A stretch of 64,000 bases of DNA from an uncultured Chloroflexales bacterium (lineage in GTDB: Bacteria > Chloroflexota > Chloroflexia > Chloroflexales > Chloroflexaceae): NCBI GenBank assembly GCA_937967405.1, contig CALCJV010000007.1, positions 1 to 64,000 on the forward strand, in the 5' to 3' direction. A program made the position numbers and the translations under genes. Shown piece after piece: positions 8,141-16,161 of this stretch. Each line of letters begins with the position of its first letter. Positions within the stretch are counted from its first letter, which is position 1. The notes beneath the pieces were generated by a model. It searched no databases. It was not told the origin of the DNA and was given only the letters and a program-made list of their open reading frames with translations.

Positions 8141-8174
8141 GTGCCCTTTGGATGCGCGTGCATTCAAAGGGCAC
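8141..8174 (+). promoter_or_regulatory. leader hairpin upstream of hpf
   Basis: GTGCCCTTTGGATGC and GCATTCAAAGGGCAC can pair as a 15-bp stem, with one G-U pair, around a GCGT loop. It lies in the leader between the promoter and the hpf start and is not followed by a T-run, so it does not look like a normal intrinsic terminator. It may control stability or read-through. Confidence 0.5.
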
Positions 8175-8260
8175 GGTGTTTCTTGGCGGCACGTGCGTGC
8201 AGCTGAGCTATACGCATTTTGTTCGCTTCCTCTATGTATGTATCGAGGTGGAGGATAATT

Positions 8261-8863
8261 ATGGACATTACTTTTCGGAACCGCAATGGACGCATCTCCG
8301 AGCGACAGCAAGCCCTGATCGAGGACAAACTATTGCGCCTGTCGCGCTACCTTGACGCGCTCAGTGCCGCAGTTGTTGAGGTTTCCCACGAAGCCCGCCC
8401 CAATACGCCCGAAGCCTATCGTGTGCAAGTTACTTTGTATGCGGATCGAGGCGTGATTGTCCGTGCGGATCAACGGGCCCCTGATCTGTATACGGCCGTA
8501 GATGAAGTGTCCGATATACTGCAACGCCAAATCGTGCGCTACAAAGAGAAACATTGGCGGCGGGGCAAGCTGCGCCACCGCAGCGGTGAGCTGTTCGCCG
8601 CTGAGTTGCCTGAGGATGGCATGCACGCCACTGCCGCCGAAGCAGCACCAGCGGTAACGATGCTTGAAAACGAGAATGCCCCCGTCCGTGAGATTGTGCG
8701 CGTCAAGGAGTTTACCCTTCGCCCGATGTTCAGCGATGAGGCGATTGAGCAGATGGAGCTGCTGGGCCATTCGTTCTTCGTCTTTCGGGATGCCGAAACC
8801 GAACGGCTGAGTGTTGTCTACCGTCGCTGGGATGGCAACTACGGCTTGATTATGCCGCGCTAG
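8261..8863 (+). CDS. hpf: ribosome hibernation promoting factor, long form
   Basis: Long HPF dimerises 70S ribosomes into inactive 100S particles when growth slows. The 200-aa protein has the N-terminal S30AE/YfiA domain (DITFRNRNGRISERQQALIEDKL and following) and, after a linker at about residues 120-145, the C-terminal dimerisation domain, beginning VREIVRVKEFTLRPM and ending in WDGNYGLIMPR. ATG 8261 follows TGGAGGATAATT; an in-frame ATG at 8219 has no good ribosome site. A 225-nt leader with a strong hairpin precedes it, and an inverted repeat follows 26 bp after its stop. Confidence 0.92.
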   Translation: MDITFRNRNGRISERQQALIEDKLLRLSRYLDALSAAVVEVSHEARPNTPEAYRVQVTLYADRGVIVRADQRAPDLYTAVDEVSDILQRQIVRYKEKHWRRGKLRHRSGELFAAELPEDGMHATAAEAAPAVTMLENENAPVREIVRVKEFTLRPMFSDEAIEQMELLGHSFFVFRDAETERLSVVYRRWDGNYGLIMPR

Positions 8864-8888
8864 CCGTTAGGAATCCATAGCGTGAGGG

Positions 8889-8926
8889 AACTGGGGCGTG
8901 GTGCCGCACGGAGCCACGCCCCAGTT
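8889..8926 (+). terminator. hairpin after hpf
   Basis: AACTGGGGCGTGG pairs perfectly with CCACGCCCCAGTT across a 12-nt loop. No T-run follows, so it is either a Rho-assisted terminator or a 3'-end stabiliser. Confidence 0.55.
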
Positions 8927-8991
8927 GTGGTCCGCAAGTTTCCGATCATCTCCTCCTGTTAGCGTTATCACCATCGGTAGTAATGAACAGT

Positions 8992-9024
8992 ACCAATTGG
9001 TGATAGTCAAGATTAGTCAAGATT
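8992..9024 (+). promoter_or_regulatory. AT-rich promoter region with operator-like repeats
   Basis: A 10-bp palindrome ACCAATTGGT (8992-9001) is followed by a perfect tandem direct repeat of AGTCAAGATT (9005-9014 and 9015-9024). The 10-bp period matches one helical turn. It lies about 135 bp before the DUF1800 gene in an AT-rich stretch that stands out from the surroundings. No consensus -35/-10 pair is obvious. Confidence 0.4.
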
Positions 9025-9158
9025 GGTATAGTTAAGAAGAATAAGTCTACCTAATTTATCGGGTAGCTGTGCTCGGATGTAGGGCACAGCAGTAATTTTA
9101 TGTGTCGCGTGTTTGGACGATTATTTTTACCAAATGATATTTGTAGGAGTAATTAGGG

Positions 9159-10925
9159 ATGGATCAGTATCCTGAAGAACCCTCTTCAAGAATGAGTCGG
9201 CGCAGCTTGCTGGTTGGGGCGGGCACAGCCCTCGCGGCTACGGCCGCCGCAAGCGTGTTGCCCGCCGTGCCCACTGCGTCCCCTACGCTTGCGGCCACGC
9301 CAGATGAACTCCAGCTGGTAGCTCTTCGTCAGCCCATCGAACTGACCACCCAGCGGCGTGGCACAAGCCCCGCATTGCCCCCCATCGGCGTGATTGCCTT
9401 TAACCGTATGGCTTATGGCCCCCGTACTGCACAAGATGTTGAGCGCATGCAGGCAATGGATGCCGCAGGCTTTCGGGCGTTTGTCGAGGAGCAGCTCAAT
9501 CCAAACGAGATTGCGGATGCAGAGCTGGAGCAACGCATCCGAGCTGAAGGCTTTCGCACGCTCGCCAAAACGCTGGAGCAACTGTGGGCCGATCACAGCG
9601 TCAATGGCAATACCCCGCCTGCCGATTTCACCGGCGATAGCTGGAGCTGGCGCAACCTGCCCGCCGCCGAAGTCGAACAGCTCACCTTCCTGCGGGCTGT
9701 CTACAGCAACCGCCAGCTACAAGAGGTGCTGTTCGACTTCTGGTTCAATCACTTCAACGTACTCGCCAACCGCAACGGCTCGTATGCCGCGATGACGCTG
9801 GTGAGCTATGAGCGCGATGCCCTGCGCCAGCATCTGTTTGGCAACTTCCGGGCCATGCTCGAAGCCATCGCCACCAGCCCAGCGATGCTGGAATATCTGG
9901 ACAACTATATCAATAGTGCGGCTGGCCCAAATGAGAACTACGCCCGCGAGATTTTTGAACTGCACACGCTCGGAGCCGAGAACTACTTCGGTTCGGGGCG
10001 GCAAGAAGGCGTGCCCGGCTATGCAGAGGGTGCGCCCATCGGCTATGTAGATGGCGACGTGTATGAGGCCACCCGCGCCTTCACGGGCTGGACGGTGGCC
10101 AATGGGCGTGATGGCCGCCCCAACACCGGTCAGTTTGTGATCCACGAGCCATGGCATGATCGCTTTCGCAAGCAGGTGCTCGGGGTCATCTTGCAGCCCA
10201 ATCAGCTGCCCCTGCAAGATGGGCGCATGGTGATGGATCTGCTCGCCGCCCATCCCGGCACAGCACGCTATATTGCCCGCAAACTGTGCCGCCGCCTGAT
10301 CAGCGATAGCCCACCGGAAGGGTTGGTGGCTCGCGTGGCTGGGGTGTTTCTGGCTCATAAAGATGCCCCCGATCAACTGCGGCGCGTCTATCGGGCGATC
10401 CTCCTTTCACCCGAATTTGCCCAGACGTGGGGGGCGAAGATCAAACGCCCCTTTGAAGTTACTGTGAGTGCAATCCGCGCTTTACGCGCCGACTTTCGCC
10501 CCACCGGTAGCTTTCTGTCGGCTTACAATCAGGCGGGGCAGCAACTCTTTGCATGGGCCCCACCCACCGGTTACCCCGATACCCGTGACTACTGGAGCAG
10601 CACCATGCCCATGCTGCATCGCTGGCGCATCATCAATCTGCTGATCGAAGAGGGCATCCGCGCGTTGCGCCAGAACGAAACCAGCAAATTCATCACCGTA
10701 GATATTGTGGCCCAGACGGCCGCACGGACACCGACGGCGATTGTAGATGAGTGGATCGGGCGCGTGTTGGGCCGCCCCATGCATGCCGACGAGCGAGCGA
10801 TCCTGATTGAGTTTTTGGCGCAGGGCCGCAACCCCAATTTTGAACTACCTGCTCACTTAATCCGCGATTTCACGCCGCGTATGGTGGCGTTGCTGCTGAT
10901 GTCTCCCGATTTCAATTGGCGATAA
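9159..10925 (+). CDS. DUF1800 family protein, Tat-exported
   Basis: The 588-aa protein starts with a twin-arginine signal (SRRSLLVGAGTALAATAAASV, residues about 13-33, spread over an Ala-rich hydrophobic core). DUF1800 hallmarks follow: FNRMAYGP near residue 83, WFNHFNV near 192, NENYAREIFELHTLG near 260 and FTGWTVANGR near 312. Family members are exported proteins of unknown biochemistry, nearly always next to a DUF1501 gene, as here 24 bp downstream. A GGAG ribosome site precedes the start. No enzymatic function can be assigned. Confidence 0.88.
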   Translation: MDQYPEEPSSRMSRRSLLVGAGTALAATAAASVLPAVPTASPTLAATPDELQLVALRQPIELTTQRRGTSPALPPIGVIAFNRMAYGPRTAQDVERMQAMDAAGFRAFVEEQLNPNEIADAELEQRIRAEGFRTLAKTLEQLWADHSVNGNTPPADFTGDSWSWRNLPAAEVEQLTFLRAVYSNRQLQEVLFDFWFNHFNVLANRNGSYAAMTLVSYERDALRQHLFGNFRAMLEAIATSPAMLEYLDNYINSAAGPNENYAREIFELHTLGAENYFGSGRQEGVPGYAEGAPIGYVDGDVYEATRAFTGWTVANGRDGRPNTGQFVIHEPWHDRFRKQVLGVILQPNQLPLQDGRMVMDLLAAHPGTARYIARKLCRRLISDSPPEGLVARVAGVFLAHKDAPDQLRRVYRAILLSPEFAQTWGAKIKRPFEVTVSAIRALRADFRPTGSFLSAYNQAGQQLFAWAPPTGYPDTRDYWSSTMPMLHRWRIINLLIEEGIRALRQNETSKFITVDIVAQTAARTPTAIVDEWIGRVLGRPMHADERAILIEFLAQGRNPNFELPAHLIRDFTPRMVALLLMSPDFNWR

Positions 10926-10949
10926 TCCGCGACGAAAGGCAATATTTCA

Positions 10950-12371
10950 ATGGCTAATCAAATCAGTGTCACCCGCCGCGATTTCCTTGTGGGCTGCTCG
11001 GCGGCGATTGCGGCGATGGCGGGCGGGCGGCTTGGCATGGCTGCCTTCAGCGATCCAGAGACGGCCGCCAACGCAGAGGTGCTGGTGGTGGTCTTTTTGC
11101 GCGGCGGCATGGATGGGCTGAACCTTGTGCCGCCCATCGCCGGGCCTGACCGCGAATTCTATGAAGTTGCCCGCCCCACGCTGAAAGTGCCCACCACAGG
11201 CCCTGCTGCGGCCCGCGAATTGGGTTCTCTCGGCACGGTGCAGCTCGGCTTGAATAGCCTTGCCGCGCCCCTATACGAATTGTATCAAGAGCGCAAGCTG
11301 GCGATTATCCATGCGGCGGGCTTGCGTCACGAAACCCGCAGCCACTTCGACGCAATGGAGTTTATCGAGTTGGGCACGCCGGGGTCTAAAGGAAGCAGCA
11401 CGGGCTGGCTCACGCGCCACCTGCAATCTGCGCCAAACCTGCCTGATACGATTATTACCCCAGCGATGATGGCTGGCAATGCCACGCCGACTTCGCTGCT
11501 GGCGAGCACAGAAGCCCTTGCAATCTCTGGCCCAGATAGCTTCACCTTTAGCGGCAACTGGCGGTATGTCGATATGCAACGCAGTATGCTGCGGCGGATG
11601 TACAACGGTGATAGCTTTCTCCACCAAGCGGGTACGCAGACGCTCAACTCAGTAGATATTATTGAGTCCACCCTCCCCCGCGATAACAATGGCCGCTATA
11701 CCTACGCCCCGGCCAATGGTGCACAATACCCAGATAGTTCCTTCAGCCGCAATATGCAAACGGTGGCCCAGATGATCAAGCTCGATCTTGGCTTACGGGT
11801 TGCCACGGTTGATCTTGGCGGCTGGGATACGCACGAGAATCAAGGCAGTGGTGATACTACTAGCACCAACGCGCCCTTTCCGGCCCGCATTGACGAACTC
11901 GCCCGCACGCTCCTCGCCTTCTACACCGATTTGAGTGGGGCCGGTAATGCCAACTATATGCGCCGCGTGACGGTGGTGGTGATGAGTGAATTTGGGCGGC
12001 GGCTGAAGGAGAACGGCAATCGTGGCACTGATCACGGGCACGGCAATGTTATGCTGGTGCTCGGCGGCGGGGTCAATGGTGGGCTGTATGGCAACTGGCC
12101 CGGCTTAGACAAAGCCCAGAAGCAACTCTTCCAAGATGAGGATTTGGCGATCACCACCGATTATCGGCAGGTCTTGAGCGAAATTTTGATCCGGCGTATG
12201 GGCAATCCCAATATTGCTACCATCTTTCCGGGCTACAGTGGGTATGTTCCATTAGGGGTGGTGCAAGGTGAGGATTTGCAGCCGATTGTGCCCACCTACG
12301 ACTATCAATCCTACCTACCGCATGTGGTACGTGGCTTTCCGGTCACGATAGCACCATACCCTGAGCCGTAG
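10950..12371 (+). CDS. DUF1501 family protein, Tat-exported
   Basis: The 473-aa protein has a Tat signal (TRRDFLVGCSAAIAAMAGG, residues 8-26). It then shows the sulfatase/alkaline-phosphatase-like fold features of DUF1501: VVVFLRGGMDGLNLVPP near residue 46, AAGLRHETRSHFDAMEFIE near 120, DLGGWDTHENQG near 287 and VVVMSEFGRRLKENGNRGTDHGHG near 339. The aspartates and histidines in these motifs would form a metal site in related hydrolases. The partner DUF1800 gene lies immediately upstream, so the two products probably act together outside the cytoplasmic membrane. Confidence 0.88.
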   Translation: MANQISVTRRDFLVGCSAAIAAMAGGRLGMAAFSDPETAANAEVLVVVFLRGGMDGLNLVPPIAGPDREFYEVARPTLKVPTTGPAAARELGSLGTVQLGLNSLAAPLYELYQERKLAIIHAAGLRHETRSHFDAMEFIELGTPGSKGSSTGWLTRHLQSAPNLPDTIITPAMMAGNATPTSLLASTEALAISGPDSFTFSGNWRYVDMQRSMLRRMYNGDSFLHQAGTQTLNSVDIIESTLPRDNNGRYTYAPANGAQYPDSSFSRNMQTVAQMIKLDLGLRVATVDLGGWDTHENQGSGDTTSTNAPFPARIDELARTLLAFYTDLSGAGNANYMRRVTVVVMSEFGRRLKENGNRGTDHGHGNVMLVLGGGVNGGLYGNWPGLDKAQKQLFQDEDLAITTDYRQVLSEILIRRMGNPNIATIFPGYSGYVPLGVVQGEDLQPIVPTYDYQSYLPHVVRGFPVTIAPYPEP

Positions 12372-12438
12372 GCCCTCGCCACAGGTAAATCGAGGCAACT
12401 GCGCGGGCGGTCCGGTCATCATGGCTGGGCCGCTGTGC

Positions 12439-13062
12439 TTAGCCAAACAGGGCCGCCAACGCGAAACGAAAGCCGGGCAGCACCTCGTGCCCATCGAGCG
12501 TATCGCCGATTGTGTAGATGCGGAAGGCCTGCGCGGCGCGGTACTCGTGCACCTGCTGCTGTTCAGGGTAGACGACCCAGAGCAGGCGCGTCCCCGCCGT
12601 GAGGTAGTCGCTGACCTTCTCGGCGATGGTGCGGGCCTGTTCGGAGGGCGAGACAATCTCGATCACGAGATCGGGCGCGAGCGGCAAAAATGCTGGACGG
12701 CTACCAGTGGGGAGCCGTTCAGTGCGGATAAACGCAAGGTCAGGCGAGCGGATCGTGAGTGGTTCCGCACTCAATTGAAAGCCGGTATCACCCGTGTAGC
12801 CCTCGCCGAGTGGGTGCTGTTCAAGGTACTTGCCGAGTGCTACCGCCAAGCGAAACTCTAAATTGCCATGGACCGAATTTGCAGGACTCATCTGGCGCAA
12901 CTCCCCGCGCACAAGTTCATACTGGTAGTGGTCAGCGTGCCCCAAGCGGAGCAGGTCAGCTTCGGTCCACGCCTGTGCCGGTGCGGCGAGCACGGTGTAG
13001 TCACTTGGCGGTGCGGGCGTGGCGGTGGCGGGCGTGGCAGGTGGTGCGGTGAGCGGTGACAT
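12439..13062 (-). CDS. Uma2 family protein, copy A
   Basis: This 207-aa member of the Uma2 family (DUF820, restriction-endonuclease-like fold) has a Pro/Ala/Thr-rich start, the block AWTEADLLRLG, the putative active-site strand PDLAFI and PDLVIEIVSPS, and a C-terminal block ending FRFALAALFG. It is the last gene of a four-copy tandem operon. The C-terminal third is identical to copy B in amino acids apart from one residue, while residues about 62-123 differ strongly. Each start is preceded by the same AGGAGG site in a 14-bp spacer. Function of Uma2 proteins is unknown; nuclease activity is predicted from fold only. Confidence 0.85.
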   Translation of the reverse strand: MSPLTAPPATPATATPAPPSDYTVLAAPAQAWTEADLLRLGHADHYQYELVRGELRQMSPANSVHGNLEFRLAVALGKYLEQHPLGEGYTGDTGFQLSAEPLTIRSPDLAFIRTERLPTGSRPAFLPLAPDLVIEIVSPSEQARTIAEKVSDYLTAGTRLLWVVYPEQQQVHEYRAAQAFRIYTIGDTLDGHEVLPGFRFALAALFG

Positions 13063-13076
13063 CCTTCAGACCTCCT

Positions 13077-13709
13077 TTAGCCAAACAGGGCCGCTAACGC
13101 GAAACGAAAGCCGGGCAGCACCTCGTGCCCATCGAGCGTATCGCCGATTGTGTAGATGCGGAAGGCCTGCGCGGCACGGTACTCGTGCACCTGCTGCTGT
13201 TCAGGGTAGACGACCCAGAGCAGGCGCGTCCCCGCTGTGAGGTAGTCGCTGACCTCCTCGGCGATGGTGCGGGCCTGTTCGGAGGGCGAGACAATCTCGA
13301 TCACGAGATCGGGCGCGAGCGGCAAAAATGCTGGACGGGGGCTATCTGGAATGCGTTGCTTGGCTACGAACGATACATCTGGGACACGGATGGTCAATGG
13401 CTCGGACTGGAGCACATAGCCGGTGTCGCCAGTGACTACTTTGCCGAGCGGATGGTGTAGCGTATAATCTATGAGTGCATGGACAAGTAAGGCTTCAATC
13501 GAGCCGTGATCAAAACTTGCAGGACTCATCTGGCGCAACTCCCCGCGCACAAGTTCATACTGGTAGTGGTCGGCGTGCCCCAAGTGGAGCAGGTCTGCTT
13601 CGGTCCACGCCTGTGCTGGTGCGGCGAGCACGGTGTAGTCATTCGGCGGTGCGGGCGTGGCAGGTGGGGCGGGTGGATCGGGCAGGGTGGGTGCGGTGAG
13701 CAGTGACAT
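13077..13709 (-). CDS. Uma2 family protein, copy B
   Basis: This 210-aa paralogue lies 14 bp upstream of copy A. Its central segment differs from copy A: it reads FDHGSIEALLVHALIDYTLH where copy A has another sequence. The flanks match almost base for base. Putative catalytic residues are D in VPDVSFV and D/E in PDLVIEIVSPS. GTGDTGY in its centre is shared with copy C, so B and C are partly closer to each other than to A or D. Confidence 0.85.
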   Translation of the reverse strand: MSLLTAPTLPDPPAPPATPAPPNDYTVLAAPAQAWTEADLLHLGHADHYQYELVRGELRQMSPASFDHGSIEALLVHALIDYTLHHPLGKVVTGDTGYVLQSEPLTIRVPDVSFVAKQRIPDSPRPAFLPLAPDLVIEIVSPSEQARTIAEEVSDYLTAGTRLLWVVYPEQQQVHEYRAAQAFRIYTIGDTLDGHEVLPGFRFALAALFG

Positions 13710-13723
13710 CCTTCAGACCTCCT

Positions 13724-14362
13724 TTAGCCAAACAGGGCCGCTAACGCGAAACGAAAGCCGGGCAGCACCTCGTGCCCATTGAGCGTATCGCCGATTGTGT
13801 AGATGCGGAAGGCCTGCGCGGCACGGTACTCGTGCACCTGCTGCTGTTCAGGGTAGACGACCCAGAGCAGGCGCGTCCCCGCCGTCAGGTAGTCGCTGAC
13901 CTTCTCGGCGATGGTGCGGGCCCGTTCGGAGGGCGAGACAATCTCGATCACGAGATCGGGCGCGAGTGGCAGAAATGCCGCATACGGCTCAGGTGGAAGG
14001 TGTGCGCTGCTCACGAACGATACATCTGGGGCACGGATGGTCAATGGTTCGGATTGGAGCACATAGCCGGTGTCGCCGGTGACGACCTCCCCAAGCGGAT
14101 GCTGGTTGAGAAAGTCCATCAAGGTGTAGACGAATTTGGCTTCCACTTGCCCGTGTTTAAAACTTGCCGGACTCATCTGGCGCAACTCCCCGCGCACAAG
14201 TTCATACTGGTAGTGGTCGTCGTGCCCCAAGCGGAGCAGGTCCGCTTCGGTCCACGCCTGTGCTGGTGTGGCGAGCACGGTGTAGTCACTTGGCGGGGTG
14301 GGTGGAACGGGTGGGGCGGCAGTGGGCGGGGTTGGTGGGGCGGGTGCGGTGAGCAGTGACAT
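13724..14362 (-). CDS. Uma2 family protein, copy C
   Basis: This 212-aa paralogue lies 14 bp upstream of copy B with the same AGGAGG spacer. It shares VVTGDTGYVLQSEPLTIR with copy B, yet has its own segment around FVSSAHLPPEPYA. This patchwork of shared and private blocks suggests recombination among the copies. PDVSFV and PDLVIEIVSPS are kept. Confidence 0.85.
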   Translation of the reverse strand: MSLLTAPAPPTPPTAAPPVPPTPPSDYTVLATPAQAWTEADLLRLGHDDHYQYELVRGELRQMSPASFKHGQVEAKFVYTLMDFLNQHPLGEVVTGDTGYVLQSEPLTIRAPDVSFVSSAHLPPEPYAAFLPLAPDLVIEIVSPSERARTIAEKVSDYLTAGTRLLWVVYPEQQQVHEYRAAQAFRIYTIGDTLNGHEVLPGFRFALAALFG

Positions 14363-14376
14363 CCTTCAGACCTCCT

Positions 14377-15006
14377 TTAGCCAAACAGGGCCGTCAACGC
14401 GAAACGAAAGCCGGGCAGCACCTCGTGCCCATCGAGCGTATCGCCGATTGTGTAGATGCGGAAGGCCTGCGCGGCACGGTACTCGTGCACCTGCTGCGAT
14501 TCGGGGTAGACGATCCAGAGCAGGCGCGTCCCCGCCGTGAGGTAGTCGCTGACCTTCTCGGCGATGGTGTGGGCCTGTTCGGAGGGTGAGACAATCTCAA
14601 TCACGAGATCGGGTGCGAGCCGCCACAACCCGTGTTGCTCTAGGTGTGGGATACGGGCAGCGGACACAAAGGCAACATCTGGTGCACGGACGGTCAACGG
14701 ATTGGATTCGAGAATGAAGCCCGTATCACCCGGAAAGATTTCGCCGAGGGGATGTTCGGCTAGGTAGATACTCAAGGCAACAATCATCCGCATCTCATAG
14801 CGTCCATGAAACGGGCTAGCAGGACTCATCTGGCGCAACTCCCCGCGCACAAGTTCATACTGGTAGTGGTCGGCGTGTCCCAAGTGGAGCAGGTCAGCTT
14901 CGGTCCACGCCTGTGCTGGTGCGGCGAGCACGGTGTAGTCATTCGGCGTGGCGGGCGTGGCGGTGGCGGGCGTGGCAGGTGGGGCGGGTGCAGTGATTGT
15001 GCCCAT
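14377..15006 (-). CDS. Uma2 family protein, copy D (first gene of array)
   Basis: This 209-aa copy is the most divergent in its centre (FHGRYEMRMIVALSIYLAEH; RIPHLEQHGLWRL) but keeps the common ends. The start at 15006 follows TTTGGAGG with 8-nt spacing; an in-frame ATG at 15021 would overlap that site. It lies downstream of the tRNA-Arg gene on the same strand, but the tRNA terminator at 15058-15092 separates them, so the array probably has its own promoter in the 50-bp gap. Confidence 0.85.
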   Translation of the reverse strand: MGTITAPAPPATPATATPATPNDYTVLAAPAQAWTEADLLHLGHADHYQYELVRGELRQMSPASPFHGRYEMRMIVALSIYLAEHPLGEIFPGDTGFILESNPLTVRAPDVAFVSAARIPHLEQHGLWRLAPDLVIEIVSPSEQAHTIAEKVSDYLTAGTRLLWIVYPESQQVHEYRAAQAFRIYTIGDTLDGHEVLPGFRFALTALFG

Positions 15007-15057
15007 AACACATACCTCCAAAGCAGGGCGGGCGAACAGCTTATGGTTGTGAGAGTG

Positions 15058-15092
15058 AAAAAATACCCCGTAGCAAGCTGCTAGGGGGTATT
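15058..15092 (-). terminator. intrinsic terminator of tRNA-Arg
   Basis: Read on the minus strand, AATACCCC pairs with GGGGTATT and TAGCA with TGCTA around a 3-nt loop, then a run of six T follows. This is a textbook Rho-independent terminator 12 bp after the tRNA. Confidence 0.88.
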
Positions 15093-15103
15093 CCGTTTGA
15101 TTG

Positions 15104-15181
15104 TGGCGACCCTGACTGGACTCGAACCAGTGGCCTCTTCCTCCGCAGGGAAGCGCTCTGAATCCACTGAGCTACAGGGTC
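15104..15181 (-). tRNA. tRNA-Arg, anticodon GCG
   Basis: The minus strand folds into a complete cloverleaf: acceptor GACCCTG/CAGGGTC, D-stem GCTC/GAGC, anticodon stem CTTCC/GGAAG with loop CTGCGGA, and T-stem ACTGG/CCAGT with loop TTCGAGT. Discriminator G and an encoded CCA (15104-15106) follow. The loop gives anticodon GCG, reading the arginine codon CGC. Most bacteria read CGU/CGC/CGA with ACG modified to inosine, so GCG is unusual. Confidence 0.9.
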
Positions 15182-15253
15182 ATCCCCTTAACTCCACCAT
15201 TGTAGCATAGGTGCTACAGGAATGCAAGCCTAAGTCGGGTTCGCACCGCCTCG

Positions 15254-16018
15254 CTAGCTCTGGGGGGTAGCTCCGAGTAGGCGCACGAAGTAGAAGCCAC
15301 TGCTAATGTTGGCGACATGCTGTTGGCGCATACCAGCCCCCGTCAAGGCCGCGCTCACGTGGGCATCGGGGATCATCTGGATCGTGGTGCGGCGATGGCT
15401 CTGCGGGAAGTGCCCGCCAAGCCAGTGCATAGCCGCAAGCAGGTGGTTGTAGGGGGCGTGGGTGAAGTAGAGCGGGCCGCGGCTCAGGCTGGCAAGATGG
15501 TGCAGCATCGGTGTAAACAGGGCGGGCGGGTAGTGGATCAGCACATCGAGGCAGACCACGGCATCATACCGCCCGCCGACCTGTTCGAGATCGCCAGTAT
15601 GGAAGGTGATCTGCTCTGCCACCCCTGCCGCTATCGCCCGTTCAGTGGCTGCTTGCACCATGTGCGGGGCAATATCTACAGCAGTGACAGTGTAGCCCTG
15701 CTGCGCCAAGGTCACTGCAAGGATGCCCGTGCCGCAGCCAGCATCGAGGATGTGTGCGCCGTGCGGCAAGTTGGCCTGTGCCAGCCAGCCATGCAGCGTA
15801 GCGAGCATCTGCTGGTGACCAACGCGGATTGTGTGGCGGATGCGCGAGAGTTTGGCCTCGCCGTAGATTGCACTCCAGCGGGCAAACCCGATCCCGTCGA
15901 AGTAGTCGCGTAGCTGCGCTTTGTAGGCTTGGGCAGAGGCATCGGCCGGATCGGGGGCAGCAGTTACGTCATATGGGTGAGCCGAATCGGTCGGTTCTAT
16001 CTGATCTACGGTTGGCAC
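15254..16018 (-). CDS. bchM: magnesium-protoporphyrin IX methyltransferase
   Basis: BchM transfers a methyl group from S-adenosylmethionine to Mg-protoporphyrin IX in bacteriochlorophyll synthesis. The 254-aa protein has the family-specific YFDGIGFARWSAIYGE near residue 38 and RIRHTIRVGH, then SAM motif I ILDAGCGTGILAV near residue 90 and motif CLDVLIHYP near 160. The start is GTG 16018 with AAGGAGA 5 bases upstream. It lies 143 bp downstream of bchB on the same strand, forming a bchN-bchB-bchM cluster. No regulatory site was recognised in the gap. Confidence 0.93.
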   Translation of the reverse strand: MPTVDQIEPTDSAHPYDVTAAPDPADASAQAYKAQLRDYFDGIGFARWSAIYGEAKLSRIRHTIRVGHQQMLATLHGWLAQANLPHGAHILDAGCGTGILAVTLAQQGYTVTAVDIAPHMVQAATERAIAAGVAEQITFHTGDLEQVGGRYDAVVCLDVLIHYPPALFTPMLHHLASLSRGPLYFTHAPYNHLLAAMHWLGGHFPQSHRRTTIQMIPDAHVSAALTGAGMRQQHVANISSGFYFVRLLGATPQS

Positions 16019-16161
16019 ACATGTCTCCTTACGATACTAATCATCATATAAATATCCATCGCGTTGCCTGCACCAACATCCTGCCCGTTCCGCGTAGGCA
16101 GTCTGCTCTAGTCTTGGAACGCTACGCCCCTGAACCCGAACACCTGACACTGCGCCACTTG

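Noticed and set aside
8889-8926. Standard intrinsic terminator after hpf
   Set aside because: The stem is strong but no T-run follows, so it is reported only as a hairpin with likely 3'-end function.
12439-15021. Uma2 array as a transposon or composite element
   Set aside because: No terminal inverted repeats, target duplications or transposase were seen; the repeats are the genes themselves.
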